From: Halotia branconii CENA392
GTDB lineage: Bacteria; Cyanobacteriota; Cyanobacteriia; Cyanobacteriales; Nostocaceae
DNA length: 64,000 nucleotides
Assembly (NCBI RefSeq): GCF_029953635.1
Contig: NZ_CP124543.1
Span: 3,699,455-3,763,454 of the forward strand
Direction of reading: 5' to 3'
Positions 1 to 8,073 of the stretch are shown piece after piece. Within the stretch, counting starts at the first letter, position 1. Every line of letters starts with the position of its first letter. Both the position numbers and the translations under genes were made by a program. The notes under the pieces are model-generated. The model worked only from the letters and a program-made list of their open reading frames with translations. It did not search any database and was not told the origin of the DNA.

Positions 1-81
1 AGCTCCCTCAGTGGCACTAATCAACTTATCAAAATGCCCTGGTTGAAAAATAGCAGCTTGCCCATGTCCATTGACTTTCAT
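1..81 (-). CDS. Tyrosine recombinase/integrase, N-terminal fragment
   Basis: The first 81 bases read on the minus strand as an open frame of exactly 27 codons from an ATG at 81-79, beginning MKVNGHGQAAIF and running off the left edge. From memory, small cyanobacterial site-specific integrases often begin M-K-(V/I)-N-G-x-G-Q-A, and that is the only basis for the family call. None of the catalytic residues (R, K, H-x-x-R, Y) is in view. The gene points away from the collagen-like cassette that starts about 200 bp to the right. An integrase there would fit an integrated mobile element whose cargo lies to the right. Confidence 0.5.
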   Translation of the reverse strand, partial: MKVNGHGQAAIFQPGHFDKLISATEGA

Positions 82-278
82 ATACAACTTTCACTAATCA
101 GCAAATAAAATCATGTATATGCTTTATTTAGCTATTAATTATTAACCAGTCAAATATAGACACAGTAACTATTACAGGCAATCAGTGAATCTACAGCTTT
201 TAGGTAAAAGTTGTAGATTTACAGTCTTTTAATTGCCGAGTAAAACAGATTTAGATTGTTAATAATTACTAACTACAA

Positions 279-608
279 ATGGCAGAACCAACATTAACCG
301 CAGTCTTCGGTGCAAACGCCACACAAACAAGCACTACCATCACCATTTCAAAAGCCGACTTACCAGGATTGACTGCTAGCGCGAATAACACAGCTGAAAG
401 TTTATTAGTTGGTTTAGTGCTATTAGCCAAGCAATCATTAAGTCAGACCAACTTCGATGCAAATTTAAACCAAAGTATTTACGTTGATAACGGCTTTCCT
501 ACATTCACCTTTCGAGGCACTAACAACGACTCATATCGAGTTGATCAATTAACAATTAACCTAGCTAAACCAGATACCGCAGGCACAATTGACCCGGATG
601 ATTATTAA
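279..608 (+). CDS. Small hypothetical protein, first gene of the collagen-like cassette
   Basis: This 109-residue protein has no signal peptide and no membrane segment. A helical segment around residues 38-55 is followed by a beta-like stretch ending in a run of hydrophobic residues. That helix-then-strand order resembles the repeated unit in the 339-residue protein three genes downstream (3389-4408), so the two may share a small structural domain. The stop is two bases before the next start, which suggests co-translation. I recognise no family. A phage virion or tail-associated protein is one possibility, inferred only from context. Confidence 0.7.
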   Translation: MAEPTLTAVFGANATQTSTTITISKADLPGLTASANNTAESLLVGLVLLAKQSLSQTNFDANLNQSIYVDNGFPTFTFRGTNNDSYRVDQLTINLAKPDTAGTIDPDDY

Positions 609-610
609 AA

Positions 611-1045
611 ATGACGCAATGTTTTCGATTTTACGGTCAAGGGACAGACGGAAAAAATTACGAGTTTTTTGCTTGTGGCATAACCCCAGAGTATCGTCCG
701 AGAAATTCAAATACCTCTTATCTATTTTTAGACGACATTAACATTGCTGGTACAAATTATTTTTACATAACTACAACAGCACAAGTAACTGTTGTAGATA
801 ATGATAATTCTACGGCTGGTTACACCAAATTCGGTAGTTGTATCGCTTGCAATGCGGTTTCTTACGATTGTATCAATGGAATTTGTGTCAAAAAAACTGT
901 GTATAACACTCCAGGTTTTTACACAACTATTAGCGACTGTGAAACAGCTTGCGGTACTGGGTGTAGTGGCAAGTGCATTTCTAACGCTGAATGGTCACAA
1001 ATTCAAGGCTTATCTAGTCAATTAAAAAATAAGAATTGCAGTTAA
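611..1045 (+). CDS. Cysteine-rich hypothetical protein
   Basis: The protein has 144 residues. The N-terminal half resembles a beta-rich small domain. The C-terminal half (about residues 75-144) is Cys-rich, with spaced motifs such as CIACNA, YDCINGICV, SDCETACGTGCSGKC and a final NCS. The spacing suggests a small disulfide- or metal-stabilised knot-like module. There is no signal peptide. Similar Tyr-Asp-Cys-x-Asn-Gly-x-Cys modules occur, as far as I recall, in viral and phage structural proteins, but I cannot confirm homology. The gene starts 2 nt after the previous stop and ends 4 nt before the collagen-like gene, so the three are almost certainly one operon. Confidence 0.7.
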   Translation: MTQCFRFYGQGTDGKNYEFFACGITPEYRPRNSNTSYLFLDDINIAGTNYFYITTTAQVTVVDNDNSTAGYTKFGSCIACNAVSYDCINGICVKKTVYNTPGFYTTISDCETACGTGCSGKCISNAEWSQIQGLSSQLKNKNCS

Positions 1046-1049
1046 AAAT

Positions 1050-3392
1050 ATGAGTGCATCCGGTACGATTTCAAATCTCCAACAAGCTTTAAATTGTGCT
1101 GGTAAATGCGATTGTTGTAGCAACTTACAACAGCAAATCAACGCACTCAAATCTGAATTACAAGCACTTAAAAATAGACCGCCTAGCGTAGATGAAGAAG
1201 CGCGAAGATTAGCTAAAGGCGCTTTACATTTAGCACGGGATGCATACGCCAGAGCTGGCGAAGCATTGAATGAAGCTGAAGATGTTCGCAGAGAACTCAA
1301 AGAACTTAAAGCAATTTTAGTCGCCGCCGCCGCTGCCGCGGCATTGGCAGCAGCAGCATTGGCAACTGCCGGTACAGCTGCGACCGCTGCTGCTGGTGCT
1401 GTGAAGACTGCTTCTACTGCTCTAAGTCGGATTGCTGGCATTTTAGAGAAATTGGATCGGGTACTAACGATCGTTGATACAATTCTGTTTTTAAAACAAG
1501 TAGTAGATCAAATTAGGGCGGGTCAGCTAGATTTACAAACAGCTGTAAATGCTTTACAGTTGGCTGTTGGCTTTTTGAGAAATCGTCCCGGATTACAAGG
1601 CACTCCCGGACGCAATGGGCAAACCGGAAGACCAGGACGTGACGGGCAATTTGGTAGACCTGGAACCACTGGCAGAGCCGGACGCGATGGTCAGACGGGA
1701 AGACCGGGAAGAGATGGACAGCGTGGACTACCAGGACATAATGGTCAACGTGGACTGCCAGGAAGAGATGGTCAACGTGGACTGCCAGGACGTGACGGTC
1801 AACGTGGGCTACCAGGACGTGACGGTCAACGCGGACTACCAGGGCATGATGGACAACGTGGACTGCCAGGACGAGACGGTCAAAACGGTAGAAACGGCAC
1901 TGATGGTAGAAAAGGCAATGACGGCAGGAATGGTGTTAACGGTCGTGATGGTCAAACTGGTAGACATGGTGCTGACGGCAGAAACGGCAATGATGGACAA
2001 GTCACAACCATTGAGTTAACCAAAACTGAGGTTAAAAACACCTTTGAATATATTTACAGGCCGGCCCCCGCGCCTATAGTTGTTCATGGCCGCGACGGTA
2101 GAAATGGTTTAGATGGTCGTAACGGCAAAGACGGACGTGATGCTATTCCCCTGAAACCTTACCCCATACCAAGAAATGGTGTTGATGGTCGTAACGGTAG
2201 AGACGGTCTTCCTGGTCGTGTTGGCTTACGCGGCTTACCGGGAACCAACGGCAGGAATGGCACTGACGGACGTAACGGTGTAGCTGGCAGGAATGGCACT
2301 GACGGGCGTAACGGTGTAGCTGGTAGAAATGGCACAGATGGGCGTAACGGTGTAGCTGGTAGAAATGGCACAGATGGGCGTAACGGTGTAGCTGGCAAGA
2401 ATGGAACCGATGGACGTAACGGTGTAGCTGGCAGGAATGGCGTTGACGGGCGTAACGGTCTAGCCGGTAGGAATGGCACTGATGGACGTAACGGTGTAGC
2501 TGGCAGGAATGGAACCGATGGGCGTAACGGTGTAGCTGGCAGGAATGGAACCGATGGGCGTAACGGTGTAGCTGGCAGAAATGGCACAGATGGGCGTAAT
2601 GGTGTAGCTGGCAGAAATGGCACAGATGGGCGTAATGGTACAGACGGGCGTAACGGTGTAGATGGTAAAAATGGCGTTGACGGGCGTAATGGTACAGACG
2701 GGCGTAACGGTGTAGATGGTAAAAATGGTGAGGATGCAGATGTGAGGTTTACTTCAATTAAAGTTCCTGTCTGCTTATGCACTCAAGATGTTAACGGTGA
2801 ATGGAAAGTAGAAAGACGTGAAGAAACCGTCAAAGCAATTACAAATAAAGCTGGTACAGCGAGTAATGCAGCGACAATTATTTCTGAACATGAGGAACTA
2901 TTTAAAGCTAATTCTGAACTTTGTTTAGCTAAAAATAAAGAATTTGAAGCTTACATTTCAGTCCCTGATTATTGGCAAACTCGTAGTCCTCAAAAACCCC
3001 AATTAGCCATTCAATATGCAGAAAATTTAGGTGACGGTAAAATTGGCCGTTCCAGGTGGACTTTAATTATTCCACATTATCGGTATGGTGAATCTCATAA
3101 ACCCAACTTCCCAACTTATCAAAAAGGGAATTATAGAGGCGTTCAAGTTTTAAATGACAATTCTAAAATTATTGTCTGGTGTAAAACTGAAACTGAATGT
3201 TTACGGGTTTTGAATGCTTTAAAGCAATATGTACATCCTGATTTCTTGAGAGGAATAGAACCTCCTCAAACAACTAATTCAAATAGTTCTCGTAAAGAAA
3301 ACTCAGTTACTCCTACTCTGTGTCAGTTTTTTCCTTTGGGACAGAAAGACACTGTACCTCAATGGAGTAAAAAGCTGAGGACTAAAAAATGA
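1050..3392 (+). CDS. Collagen-like Gly-X-Y repeat protein, 780 residues
   Basis: The start is rich in Cys (GKCDCC near residue 20). It is followed by a charged coiled-coil-like helix (about 25-88), an Ala-rich hydrophobic stretch (about 89-120) and further helices to about 180. Gly-X-Y triplets run from G181 to about 317. A 29-residue interruption contains a Pro-Ala-Pro segment, and triplets resume from G347 to about 562 with one short break. A 218-residue C-terminal globular domain follows, with several Cys and no family I recognise. Block 1 contains Gly-Leu-Pro and Gly-Arg-Pro triplets; most of block 2 is Arg-Asn, Thr-Asp or Val-Ala. An N-terminal anchor, triple-helical stalk and C-terminal head would suit a fibre such as a phage tail fibre or surface adhesin; that role is inferred. 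The stop overlaps the next gene's start. Confidence 0.85.
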   Translation: MSASGTISNLQQALNCAGKCDCCSNLQQQINALKSELQALKNRPPSVDEEARRLAKGALHLARDAYARAGEALNEAEDVRRELKELKAILVAAAAAAALAAAALATAGTAATAAAGAVKTASTALSRIAGILEKLDRVLTIVDTILFLKQVVDQIRAGQLDLQTAVNALQLAVGFLRNRPGLQGTPGRNGQTGRPGRDGQFGRPGTTGRAGRDGQTGRPGRDGQRGLPGHNGQRGLPGRDGQRGLPGRDGQRGLPGRDGQRGLPGHDGQRGLPGRDGQNGRNGTDGRKGNDGRNGVNGRDGQTGRHGADGRNGNDGQVTTIELTKTEVKNTFEYIYRPAPAPIVVHGRDGRNGLDGRNGKDGRDAIPLKPYPIPRNGVDGRNGRDGLPGRVGLRGLPGTNGRNGTDGRNGVAGRNGTDGRNGVAGRNGTDGRNGVAGRNGTDGRNGVAGKNGTDGRNGVAGRNGVDGRNGLAGRNGTDGRNGVAGRNGTDGRNGVAGRNGTDGRNGVAGRNGTDGRNGVAGRNGTDGRNGTDGRNGVDGKNGVDGRNGTDGRNGVDGKNGEDADVRFTSIKVPVCLCTQDVNGEWKVERREETVKAITNKAGTASNAATIISEHEELFKANSELCLAKNKEFEAYISVPDYWQTRSPQKPQLAIQYAENLGDGKIGRSRWTLIIPHYRYGESHKPNFPTYQKGNYRGVQVLNDNSKIIVWCKTETECLRVLNALKQYVHPDFLRGIEPPQTTNSNSSRKENSVTPTLCQFFPLGQKDTVPQWSKKLRTKK
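2256..2735 (+). repeat. Tandem repeat DNA encoding collagen block 2
   Basis: A degenerate unit of about 36 bp repeats head to tail, each copy encoding roughly GRNGTDGRNGVA. Copies differ mainly at third positions (for example aat/aac and ggc/ggt), so the array has drifted at the DNA level while Gly stays at every third residue. The array also opens a 207-codon proline-rich frame on the opposite strand (2159-2782), which is only a by-product of the repeat. Confidence 0.9.
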
Positions 3393-4408
3393 GAGTCCTA
3401 GAGCTTGATAATGTTTTTGTTGTTAATGGACGATTAGCTATTAAGTTAATCACATTTGCTAAACTGCTGCATTATTCAGATATCTATTTACTGCAACTTA
3501 TTAAAAAATTATTAAAAAAAGGTATAAAAATAGCTTTTAAATGGAAAAAAAATTGGTACATTTTTCTCCCGACTACTCCGATTAAGTCAATTATTCAGAA
3601 TAAAAGTAATAGTGACGGTGGCGAAGTTGCTATTACTCCATCTGGAAACAGTATTAATACTAATTGGGATGCAGCTGTTAATGAATTACCACTAGCTGTT
3701 AATACGGCTTTAGGTCGCACAAATTTTACAATCACCGTTATTAATAACAGGCTTGTAATTCCGACTCCATCATCTGTCACACTTTCTTCGACATTAATCC
3801 CAAAGAACGGAACTCAGTTCATTCCCCCTAATTTGGGACTTTTTCCGGCTATGACTGATTATAAGTACGGCTATTACATTTATTACGACGAGAATAAGAT
3901 GAGTACATTCGACCCCGGAACGGCTGGAAGCCTCAAATCTACCCAAATTCCTCAAGCTTTTTTTGAAGTCTGTCGCGCTCTTGATGCAGCTGAAAATAGC
4001 AGAAATGGTGCTAATCCTGGTTTACCACCGCGCCGAAATTTGTCTACTACAGTTAGTTTTGATACTGGAACTATTGCTGTTGCTGCAACTGTTCCCATTG
4101 TTACTAGTATTCAATCCGATGGCACAATCAAAATTGTTGCTAGTGATTATTTAGGCAGTACATATTCAGCGTTTACCAATGGCAGTGGTGATTTAACCTC
4201 AACCAATATGGTAGCGGCGTTTTTAGAAATTGCTTCTTTATTATCAGCTTCTGAAAAAGCTGTAACTCCTGCTGAAAACCAACCAAATAACATTCAGATT
4301 CAGGTTGATGTTGAAGCAGGAAGTGCTGTTGTATCTGCTAATTTGCCTTTTACAACTGCGTCTGCAACTAATGGTGATGTCACCATTCAAGCCATTGATT
4401 ACCTCTAA
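3389..4408 (+). CDS. Hypothetical protein with an internal domain repeat
   Basis: The 339-residue protein starts inside the stop of the collagen-like gene (ATGA overlap). The first 60 residues are basic and hydrophobic, with Lys-rich LLKKGIKIAFKWKKNW. The rest is Ser/Thr/Asn-rich and beta-like. Two C-terminal units (about residues 190-255 and 278-339) share one plan: a helix with AFFEVCRAL or AFLEIASLL, a variable loop, a strand pair, and a closing Asp-Tyr-Leu (ASDYL, AIDYL). The 109-residue protein at 279-608 may carry one more copy. No enzyme motif is visible. A structural or binding protein working with the collagen-like product is the simplest inference. Confidence 0.75.
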   Translation: MRVLELDNVFVVNGRLAIKLITFAKLLHYSDIYLLQLIKKLLKKGIKIAFKWKKNWYIFLPTTPIKSIIQNKSNSDGGEVAITPSGNSINTNWDAAVNELPLAVNTALGRTNFTITVINNRLVIPTPSSVTLSSTLIPKNGTQFIPPNLGLFPAMTDYKYGYYIYYDENKMSTFDPGTAGSLKSTQIPQAFFEVCRALDAAENSRNGANPGLPPRRNLSTTVSFDTGTIAVAATVPIVTSIQSDGTIKIVASDYLGSTYSAFTNGSGDLTSTNMVAAFLEIASLLSASEKAVTPAENQPNNIQIQVDVEAGSAVVSANLPFTTASATNGDVTIQAIDYL

Positions 4409-4443
4409 AGTTTACCAACATAAACCATAAGGAGGTTTAAATA

Positions 4444-4833
4444 ATGCCTAAAGGTGTAAAGTTAGGACCACGCGTCACAGTAGAGTTTGCAGCTGCCAAA
4501 AGAGGTAGTAAAAAAACTGGGACACAAGGTGGTTCTGCCCGATATGTTTATATTCTTAAGTCTACAGCCGAAGCATTGGGACTTAAGGTTGTTCCAGCGG
4601 CTGGTGTGAAGAACAAAAAAGGAACTACAATCGCTGTACGCGGTTCCAGCGGTGCAGGTAGTATTAAAGTTCCTATTGGTGATGGCAAGGATGGGAAGCA
4701 GAAATACAAGAGTATTCCTGTCCCTGGCGGTGCAACTATTAATGAGATTAGACAGTTTCTGTCTAAAGCATCAAAGAAGCCTCAATCATTTGTCAGCGTT
4801 GATGGTAGGACTTACCCACTGTCTACTAAGTAA
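4444..4833 (+). CDS. Small basic hypothetical protein
   Basis: A strong Shine-Dalgarno (aaggagg) lies about 7 nt before the ATG, the best in this cassette, so the product may be made at higher levels. The 129-residue protein is Lys- and Gly-rich and strongly basic. It has a KRGSKKTGTQGG segment near residue 22 and several Gly-Ser loops that suggest small beta hairpins. There is no signal peptide or membrane helix. Nucleic-acid binding or an abundant structural role would fit the charge, but no family is recognised. It lies 35 nt after the preceding gene and 4 nt before the next. Confidence 0.7.
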   Translation: MPKGVKLGPRVTVEFAAAKRGSKKTGTQGGSARYVYILKSTAEALGLKVVPAAGVKNKKGTTIAVRGSSGAGSIKVPIGDGKDGKQKYKSIPVPGGATINEIRQFLSKASKKPQSFVSVDGRTYPLSTK

Positions 4834-4837
4834 GTAA

Positions 4838-5170
4838 ATGTTTGAAACTCAATTAGTTTTTAGGAATGAATACAGATGGGACTTGAAAAAGATTAATTCT
4901 GTAATCATTCCTTACTTATTTGATAATGATGCCAGTTTGGTTATTACGGTTGAGTCAAAATCAAAGTTGACTAAAAACTATACTTCTGCTGGCAAGTTAG
5001 ATCAAATTTTAATTGATTATCCACGTAAGTTAGTCGCTAGTTCTCAAGTCATTAACTTGACTAAAAACTATCAAGTTAATTTCCCGCAAGAAGGAAGATT
5101 TCAGTTAGAGTTCTTCCCTTATCAGTTTTTAGGTAAAACTCTTATATCTATCAGTCGGATTTTAGATTGA
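4838..5170 (+). CDS. Hypothetical protein of the collagen-like cassette
   Basis: The protein has 110 residues, alternating polar and hydrophobic stretches that look beta-rich. NLTKNYQVNF near residue 70 partly echoes KLTKNYTSAG near residue 43, so there may be a short internal duplication. No signal peptide, membrane helix or catalytic motif is seen. The stop overlaps or nearly abuts the next frame, consistent with an operon. Function unknown. Confidence 0.65.
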   Translation: MFETQLVFRNEYRWDLKKINSVIIPYLFDNDASLVITVESKSKLTKNYTSAGKLDQILIDYPRKLVASSQVINLTKNYQVNFPQEGRFQLEFFPYQFLGKTLISISRILD

Positions 5171-5181
5171 GTCCAAATAGA

Positions 5182-5478
5182 ATGCAAATTACTTTAAAAG
5201 ATGCTCTAGAATTTGCAATCTTAATTTCTGGAGTAATTGCTGTAGTAGTGAGAATAACGCGGCTAGAAAGTAAAATACACGAACGTATTACAGCTGTTGA
5301 TAATCGCTTACTGTTACATATATCTGAATGCAATGGTGATAAAGAAATGGTGTTGTATCGAATTAATGGACTAAATGAAAAAATAGATCATAAATTCGGA
5401 AGACTTCACAGTATCCAAAAAGACATACAAGATTTTCTAGCTAAAACTACAAGTTTTATTAAGCGAGAAGGGACATGA
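5182..5478 (+). CDS. Small membrane-anchored coiled-coil protein
   Basis: I chose the ATG at 5182 (MQITLKDALEF); a TTG at 5167 overlapping the preceding stop is the alternative. One N-terminal hydrophobic helix (FAILISGVIAVVVRI) is followed by a long charged helix with heptad-like spacing to the C-terminus. One membrane helix plus a coiled coil is common in phage lysis-cassette proteins such as spanin- or holin-associated products, but the pattern is not specific. Its last bases overlap the next ATG (ATGA), so the two are translationally coupled. Confidence 0.65.
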   Translation: MQITLKDALEFAILISGVIAVVVRITRLESKIHERITAVDNRLLLHISECNGDKEMVLYRINGLNEKIDHKFGRLHSIQKDIQDFLAKTTSFIKREGT

Positions 5479-5657
5479 GTCAAAAAACTTTAGATAGGAT
5501 TACCACAATTTTAGGGTTGATTGCTGGCGGTTCTGCTTTGTTGGGCGGTTCTAGTGTGATTAGTCAACCAGTGGCGGGGACTATTGGTGGTGTGGCTGCG
5601 GCTGTACTCGGTTACTTTATACAGCGTCCCGCAGCCACCGACAAGCCAGTTAGTTAG
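5475..5657 (+). CDS. Small holin-like two-helix membrane protein
   Basis: The protein has 60 residues, a good ribosome site (gaaggga) and an ATGA overlap with the gene before. Two hydrophobic Gly/Ala-rich segments (about residues 10-27 and 32-48) are separated by a short SQPVAG turn, giving a hairpin membrane protein with a polar tail. Size, topology and position at the end of the cassette resemble class II holins, but such peptides are hard to assign by sequence. It is the last gene before the cupin gene. Confidence 0.65.
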   Translation: MSQKTLDRITTILGLIAGGSALLGGSSVISQPVAGTIGGVAAAVLGYFIQRPAATDKPVS

Positions 5658-5710
5658 TTACTGGGGATTCTTAATAATCAGTTACAAAAAACATAGCAAT
5701 TTTTTGGTTA

Positions 5711-5743
5711 TCTCCCCCATTTCTCCCCGATTCATCCCTAATC
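5711..5743 (+). promoter_or_regulatory. Three 11-bp direct repeats upstream of the cupin gene
   Basis: Units are TCTCCCCCATT (5711-5721), TCTCCCCGATT (5722-5732) and CATCCCTAATC (5733-5743), ending 61 nt before the cupin ATG. The same three-unit pattern occurs upstream of both lanthipeptide precursors and the HlyD gene. Tandem sites with an 11-bp period are typical of OmpR/PhoB-family regulators. Confidence 0.6.
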
Positions 5744-5804
5744 TGATAACCATCAAATCAAGTTTGTAGCTCATAACTAAATTCCCCAACAAGGAGTAAC
5801 AACT

Positions 5805-6257
5805 ATGCAAACTTTAACCATGCGTAAACCAATTGTTCTCAAACCAGGAGAAGGTAAGCAATTTTCAATTCTTGGCGCACATTTTACAACCAAAGCAACC
5901 GGGGAAGATACAAATGGAGCTTGGACAGTTTATGAAATTACAGATACACAAGAAAATGGCCCACCATTGCATACTCATCCTTGGGAAGAAGCATTCTATA
6001 TTCTAGAAGGAGAAATAGACATTCAAATTGGTACAGAAACAATTTTGGCATCATCAGGCTGTTTCGTTAATATTCCTCACAATGCACCACACGGCTTCAA
6101 AGTACGTTCTGCTACTACTAAATTTTTAATTTTAGTTGCCCCCCAGGGAGCGAAACATTTCTATGAAGAAATGGGTGAAGTAGCTGATAGTCCAGTATTA
6201 AATATGGAAGGAATACAGCCTATTTTGAATAAGCATAGATTGCAGTTTATGGAATAA
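5805..6257 (+). CDS. Cupin-domain protein
   Basis: The 150-residue protein is a single cupin barrel. The first metal motif is visible as H56-x-H58 followed by E61/E62 in [12 protein letters not shown], then [12 protein letters not shown]; the second motif is around [10 protein letters not shown]. These are the usual ligands for Fe, Mn or Zn in small cupins of the quercetin-dioxygenase-like type. The substrate cannot be told. The ribosome site aaggag is 10 nt before the ATG. The 11-bp repeats upstream suggest co-regulation with the lanthipeptide genes 8 kb away. Confidence 0.8.
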   Translation: MQTLTMRKPIVLKPGEGKQFSILGAHFTTKATGEDTNGAWTVYEITDTQENGPPLHTHPWEEAFYILEGEIDIQIGTETILASSGCFVNIPHNAPHGFKVRSATTKFLILVAPQGAKHFYEEMGEVADSPVLNMEGIQPILNKHRLQFME

Positions 6258-6319
6258 ATTGGACAAAATTCTGCTTCTTGTCTCTTCAATAAATCTATTT
6301 CTACAACAGTCATCCAGTC

Positions 6320-6883
6320 ATGATGAAATCAATAAAAAATCAGCAACTTAATTCTATGCCAAAAGCTGTTCGTCTCTTCGCTGCTAGTGCCCTTAGCTTT
6401 AGCCTCAGTGCCAGCCTTATTTTTTACCCAAATGCCAGTCAGGCTGGCAAAAATGACGCTGGAGTGCCTACCGAACTTCAAGGCGAGTGGCGGTATGGTC
6501 GAATCTCGTCCATCCAATACCAAGACAGCTACACAGGACAGCCAGCAGCCCCGAACGGTTCTAGCGATCAATTTCAACTTGCTGCTAACGGTAACTATCA
6601 GCGCAGGAGGTTAATTCAAATTACCACTTACAACTGTGCGTCTAACTTGTTCATAGAAGAAACAGGCAAAGTTAAGGTTGAGGCTGGGCTTTTGACTTTC
6701 CAACCCAACGACAGCACATCTAAAGGGCAAATCTGCAATAGCGGACGCACCTACTCTAGCCGTAACACAGCAAAACCTGAGGCTTACCAGTGGTCAATTG
6801 AGACAAATGAGTACGGGCAGCAAGTTCTACTACTTGAAACTACTGATGGGCAAGGTAAAGCTCATTATGGGCGACCCCAGTAG
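6320..6883 (+). CDS. Secreted hypothetical protein
   Basis: The 187-residue protein has a long signal peptide: a basic start, a hydrophobic core (LFAASALSFSLSASLIF) and a likely cleavage at ASQA near residue 42. The mature part is polar and beta-rich, with GEWRYG near the start and two Cys (in TYNCASN and GQICNSG) that could form a disulfide. It may be a lipocalin-like or general exported domain; I see no catalytic motif. ATG at 6320 and 6323 are both possible starts. It sits between the cupin and VOC-like genes on the same strand. Confidence 0.7.
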   Translation: MMKSIKNQQLNSMPKAVRLFAASALSFSLSASLIFYPNASQAGKNDAGVPTELQGEWRYGRISSIQYQDSYTGQPAAPNGSSDQFQLAANGNYQRRRLIQITTYNCASNLFIEETGKVKVEAGLLTFQPNDSTSKGQICNSGRTYSSRNTAKPEAYQWSIETNEYGQQVLLLETTDGQGKAHYGRPQ

Positions 6884-6951
6884 TATTGCCAAAAGTTAAT
6901 AACTAATAAGTAATTAAGCATCATCAAACATCACTAAATTGAGGTTATTCC

Positions 6952-7434
6952 ATGATTCACCATATTTCCATTGCTGTTAAAAACCCCAATCATGTTGCCC
7001 AAGTTTTGGCGGAAATTTTAAAAGCACAAGCTGTTCCTTTTCCTCCTAACCCAGGTAGTTACATAGTTATACCTTTCGATGAACACGGTACAGCTATTGA
7101 ACTTTATCCTTTAGGTTCTCAAATAGAACCTGGTGAAGGTGATGAACAATGCGTATTTGTACATACTGCTACTATTTCGAGGTTTACAGATATTCATGCA
7201 GCTATTTCTGTATCCGTTAGCCAGAATGAAATTGAACAAATCGGTGTGCGTGAAGGCTGGCGCGTAATCCGCTGTAACCGCGATTCTTTCTTTGATGTAA
7301 TTGAGTTTTGGGTAGAAAATAGATTAATGATTGAATTTCTAACACCAGAAATGACAACACGGTATTTGAACTTTACCACTCAGCAAGAAAATCTGAAGTA
7401 CTTTTTGGCAGAACCCGCGTTAGCAACTGTTTGA
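6952..7434 (+). CDS. VOC (glyoxalase/bleomycin-resistance)-like protein
   Basis: The protein has 160 residues. It opens with MIHHISIAVKNP, the usual first strand and metal-His of the vicinal-oxygen-chelate fold, and continues with AIELYPLG in the position of the first-half Glu. The rest is less regular: GWRVIRCNRDSFFDVIEFWVENRLMIEFLTPEM looks like the second half with an EF-x-E-like end. Substrate unknown. It is the last rightward gene before a 640-bp repeat-containing gap. Confidence 0.6.
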   Translation: MIHHISIAVKNPNHVAQVLAEILKAQAVPFPPNPGSYIVIPFDEHGTAIELYPLGSQIEPGEGDEQCVFVHTATISRFTDIHAAISVSVSQNEIEQIGVREGWRVIRCNRDSFFDVIEFWVENRLMIEFLTPEMTTRYLNFTTQQENLKYFLAEPALATV

Positions 7435-8073
7435 TCTGCAATCATTTTCTGTCACTTGAGGAGACCTCAATCGCTGGAAACCTCTGATATCGTGTCCGGT
7501 TAAATACTTGTCATTAAGACCGCAGGGGGCAGCACTTCGGCTACGCTCATACCAATTCTGTATGAAGATGCGCCCAATTATCTCAGGCTTAGTATAAGAA
7601 ATCAAAAACGTAGACCGAAGAGCTTGCCGTAGGCTACCGCAAAGTACGCAAAGTACGCCAAGATTAAGAGTTTAAGAGAGTTGGGCGCAGCTTCACAAAG
7701 AAACGGTATCAGTGACCGAGGGCAAAAAGCAGGGGGAAACAGGGTTTCATGCTTTTTGCATAGATGCGGGAATTATAACTAATTACGTGGACATGATATA
7801 GGACTCCTATTTGATTTTTGAACACGATTCAGTACATATCTATCCCTTCTTAACTGTTCCCTGTTTCCTGTTTCCTGTTCCCTACCTACACAAATAAATT
7901 TGGGAATAAAACCGGATTACTATATGAGAGCTTTAATTTTTAGGTTTTGGCTATAAATTTTAGTTGCTGTTAGCAAAGAACAGATCAAAGCTTGATTAAA
8001 CTAAAGTTTTAGAGTCTTGCTTCGATTATTGTTTTCCGAGAGTGACAAAATGTGGACAATGATTAATAAAGAA
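7435..8073. other. Intergenic region with repeats
   Basis: The 640-bp gap between convergent genes holds a MITE-like element (7549-7709), a cttcggctacgctca-type palindromic module near 7534-7549, and TTCCCTG-type heptamer repeats near 7855-7885. I see no convincing gene. The right part is the 3' flank of the leftward kinase. Confidence 0.6.
7549..7709. mobile_element. MITE-like element, 161 bp
   Basis: The ends are imperfect inverted repeats of about 31 nt. The left arm starts ATACC at 7549 and reaches TGCGCCCAA near 7577; the right arm, read in reverse, starts ATACC at 7709 and reaches TGCGCCCAA near 7681. Roughly 24 of 31 positions match. The interior holds short cgcaaagtacgc repeats and no ORF. 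A clear target duplication was not found. Confidence 0.6.

Noticed and set aside
2159..2782. Long proline-rich open frame on the minus strand
   Set aside because: It is the antisense of the collagen repeat; its 12-residue periodicity mirrors the coding strand and there is no independent start signal.
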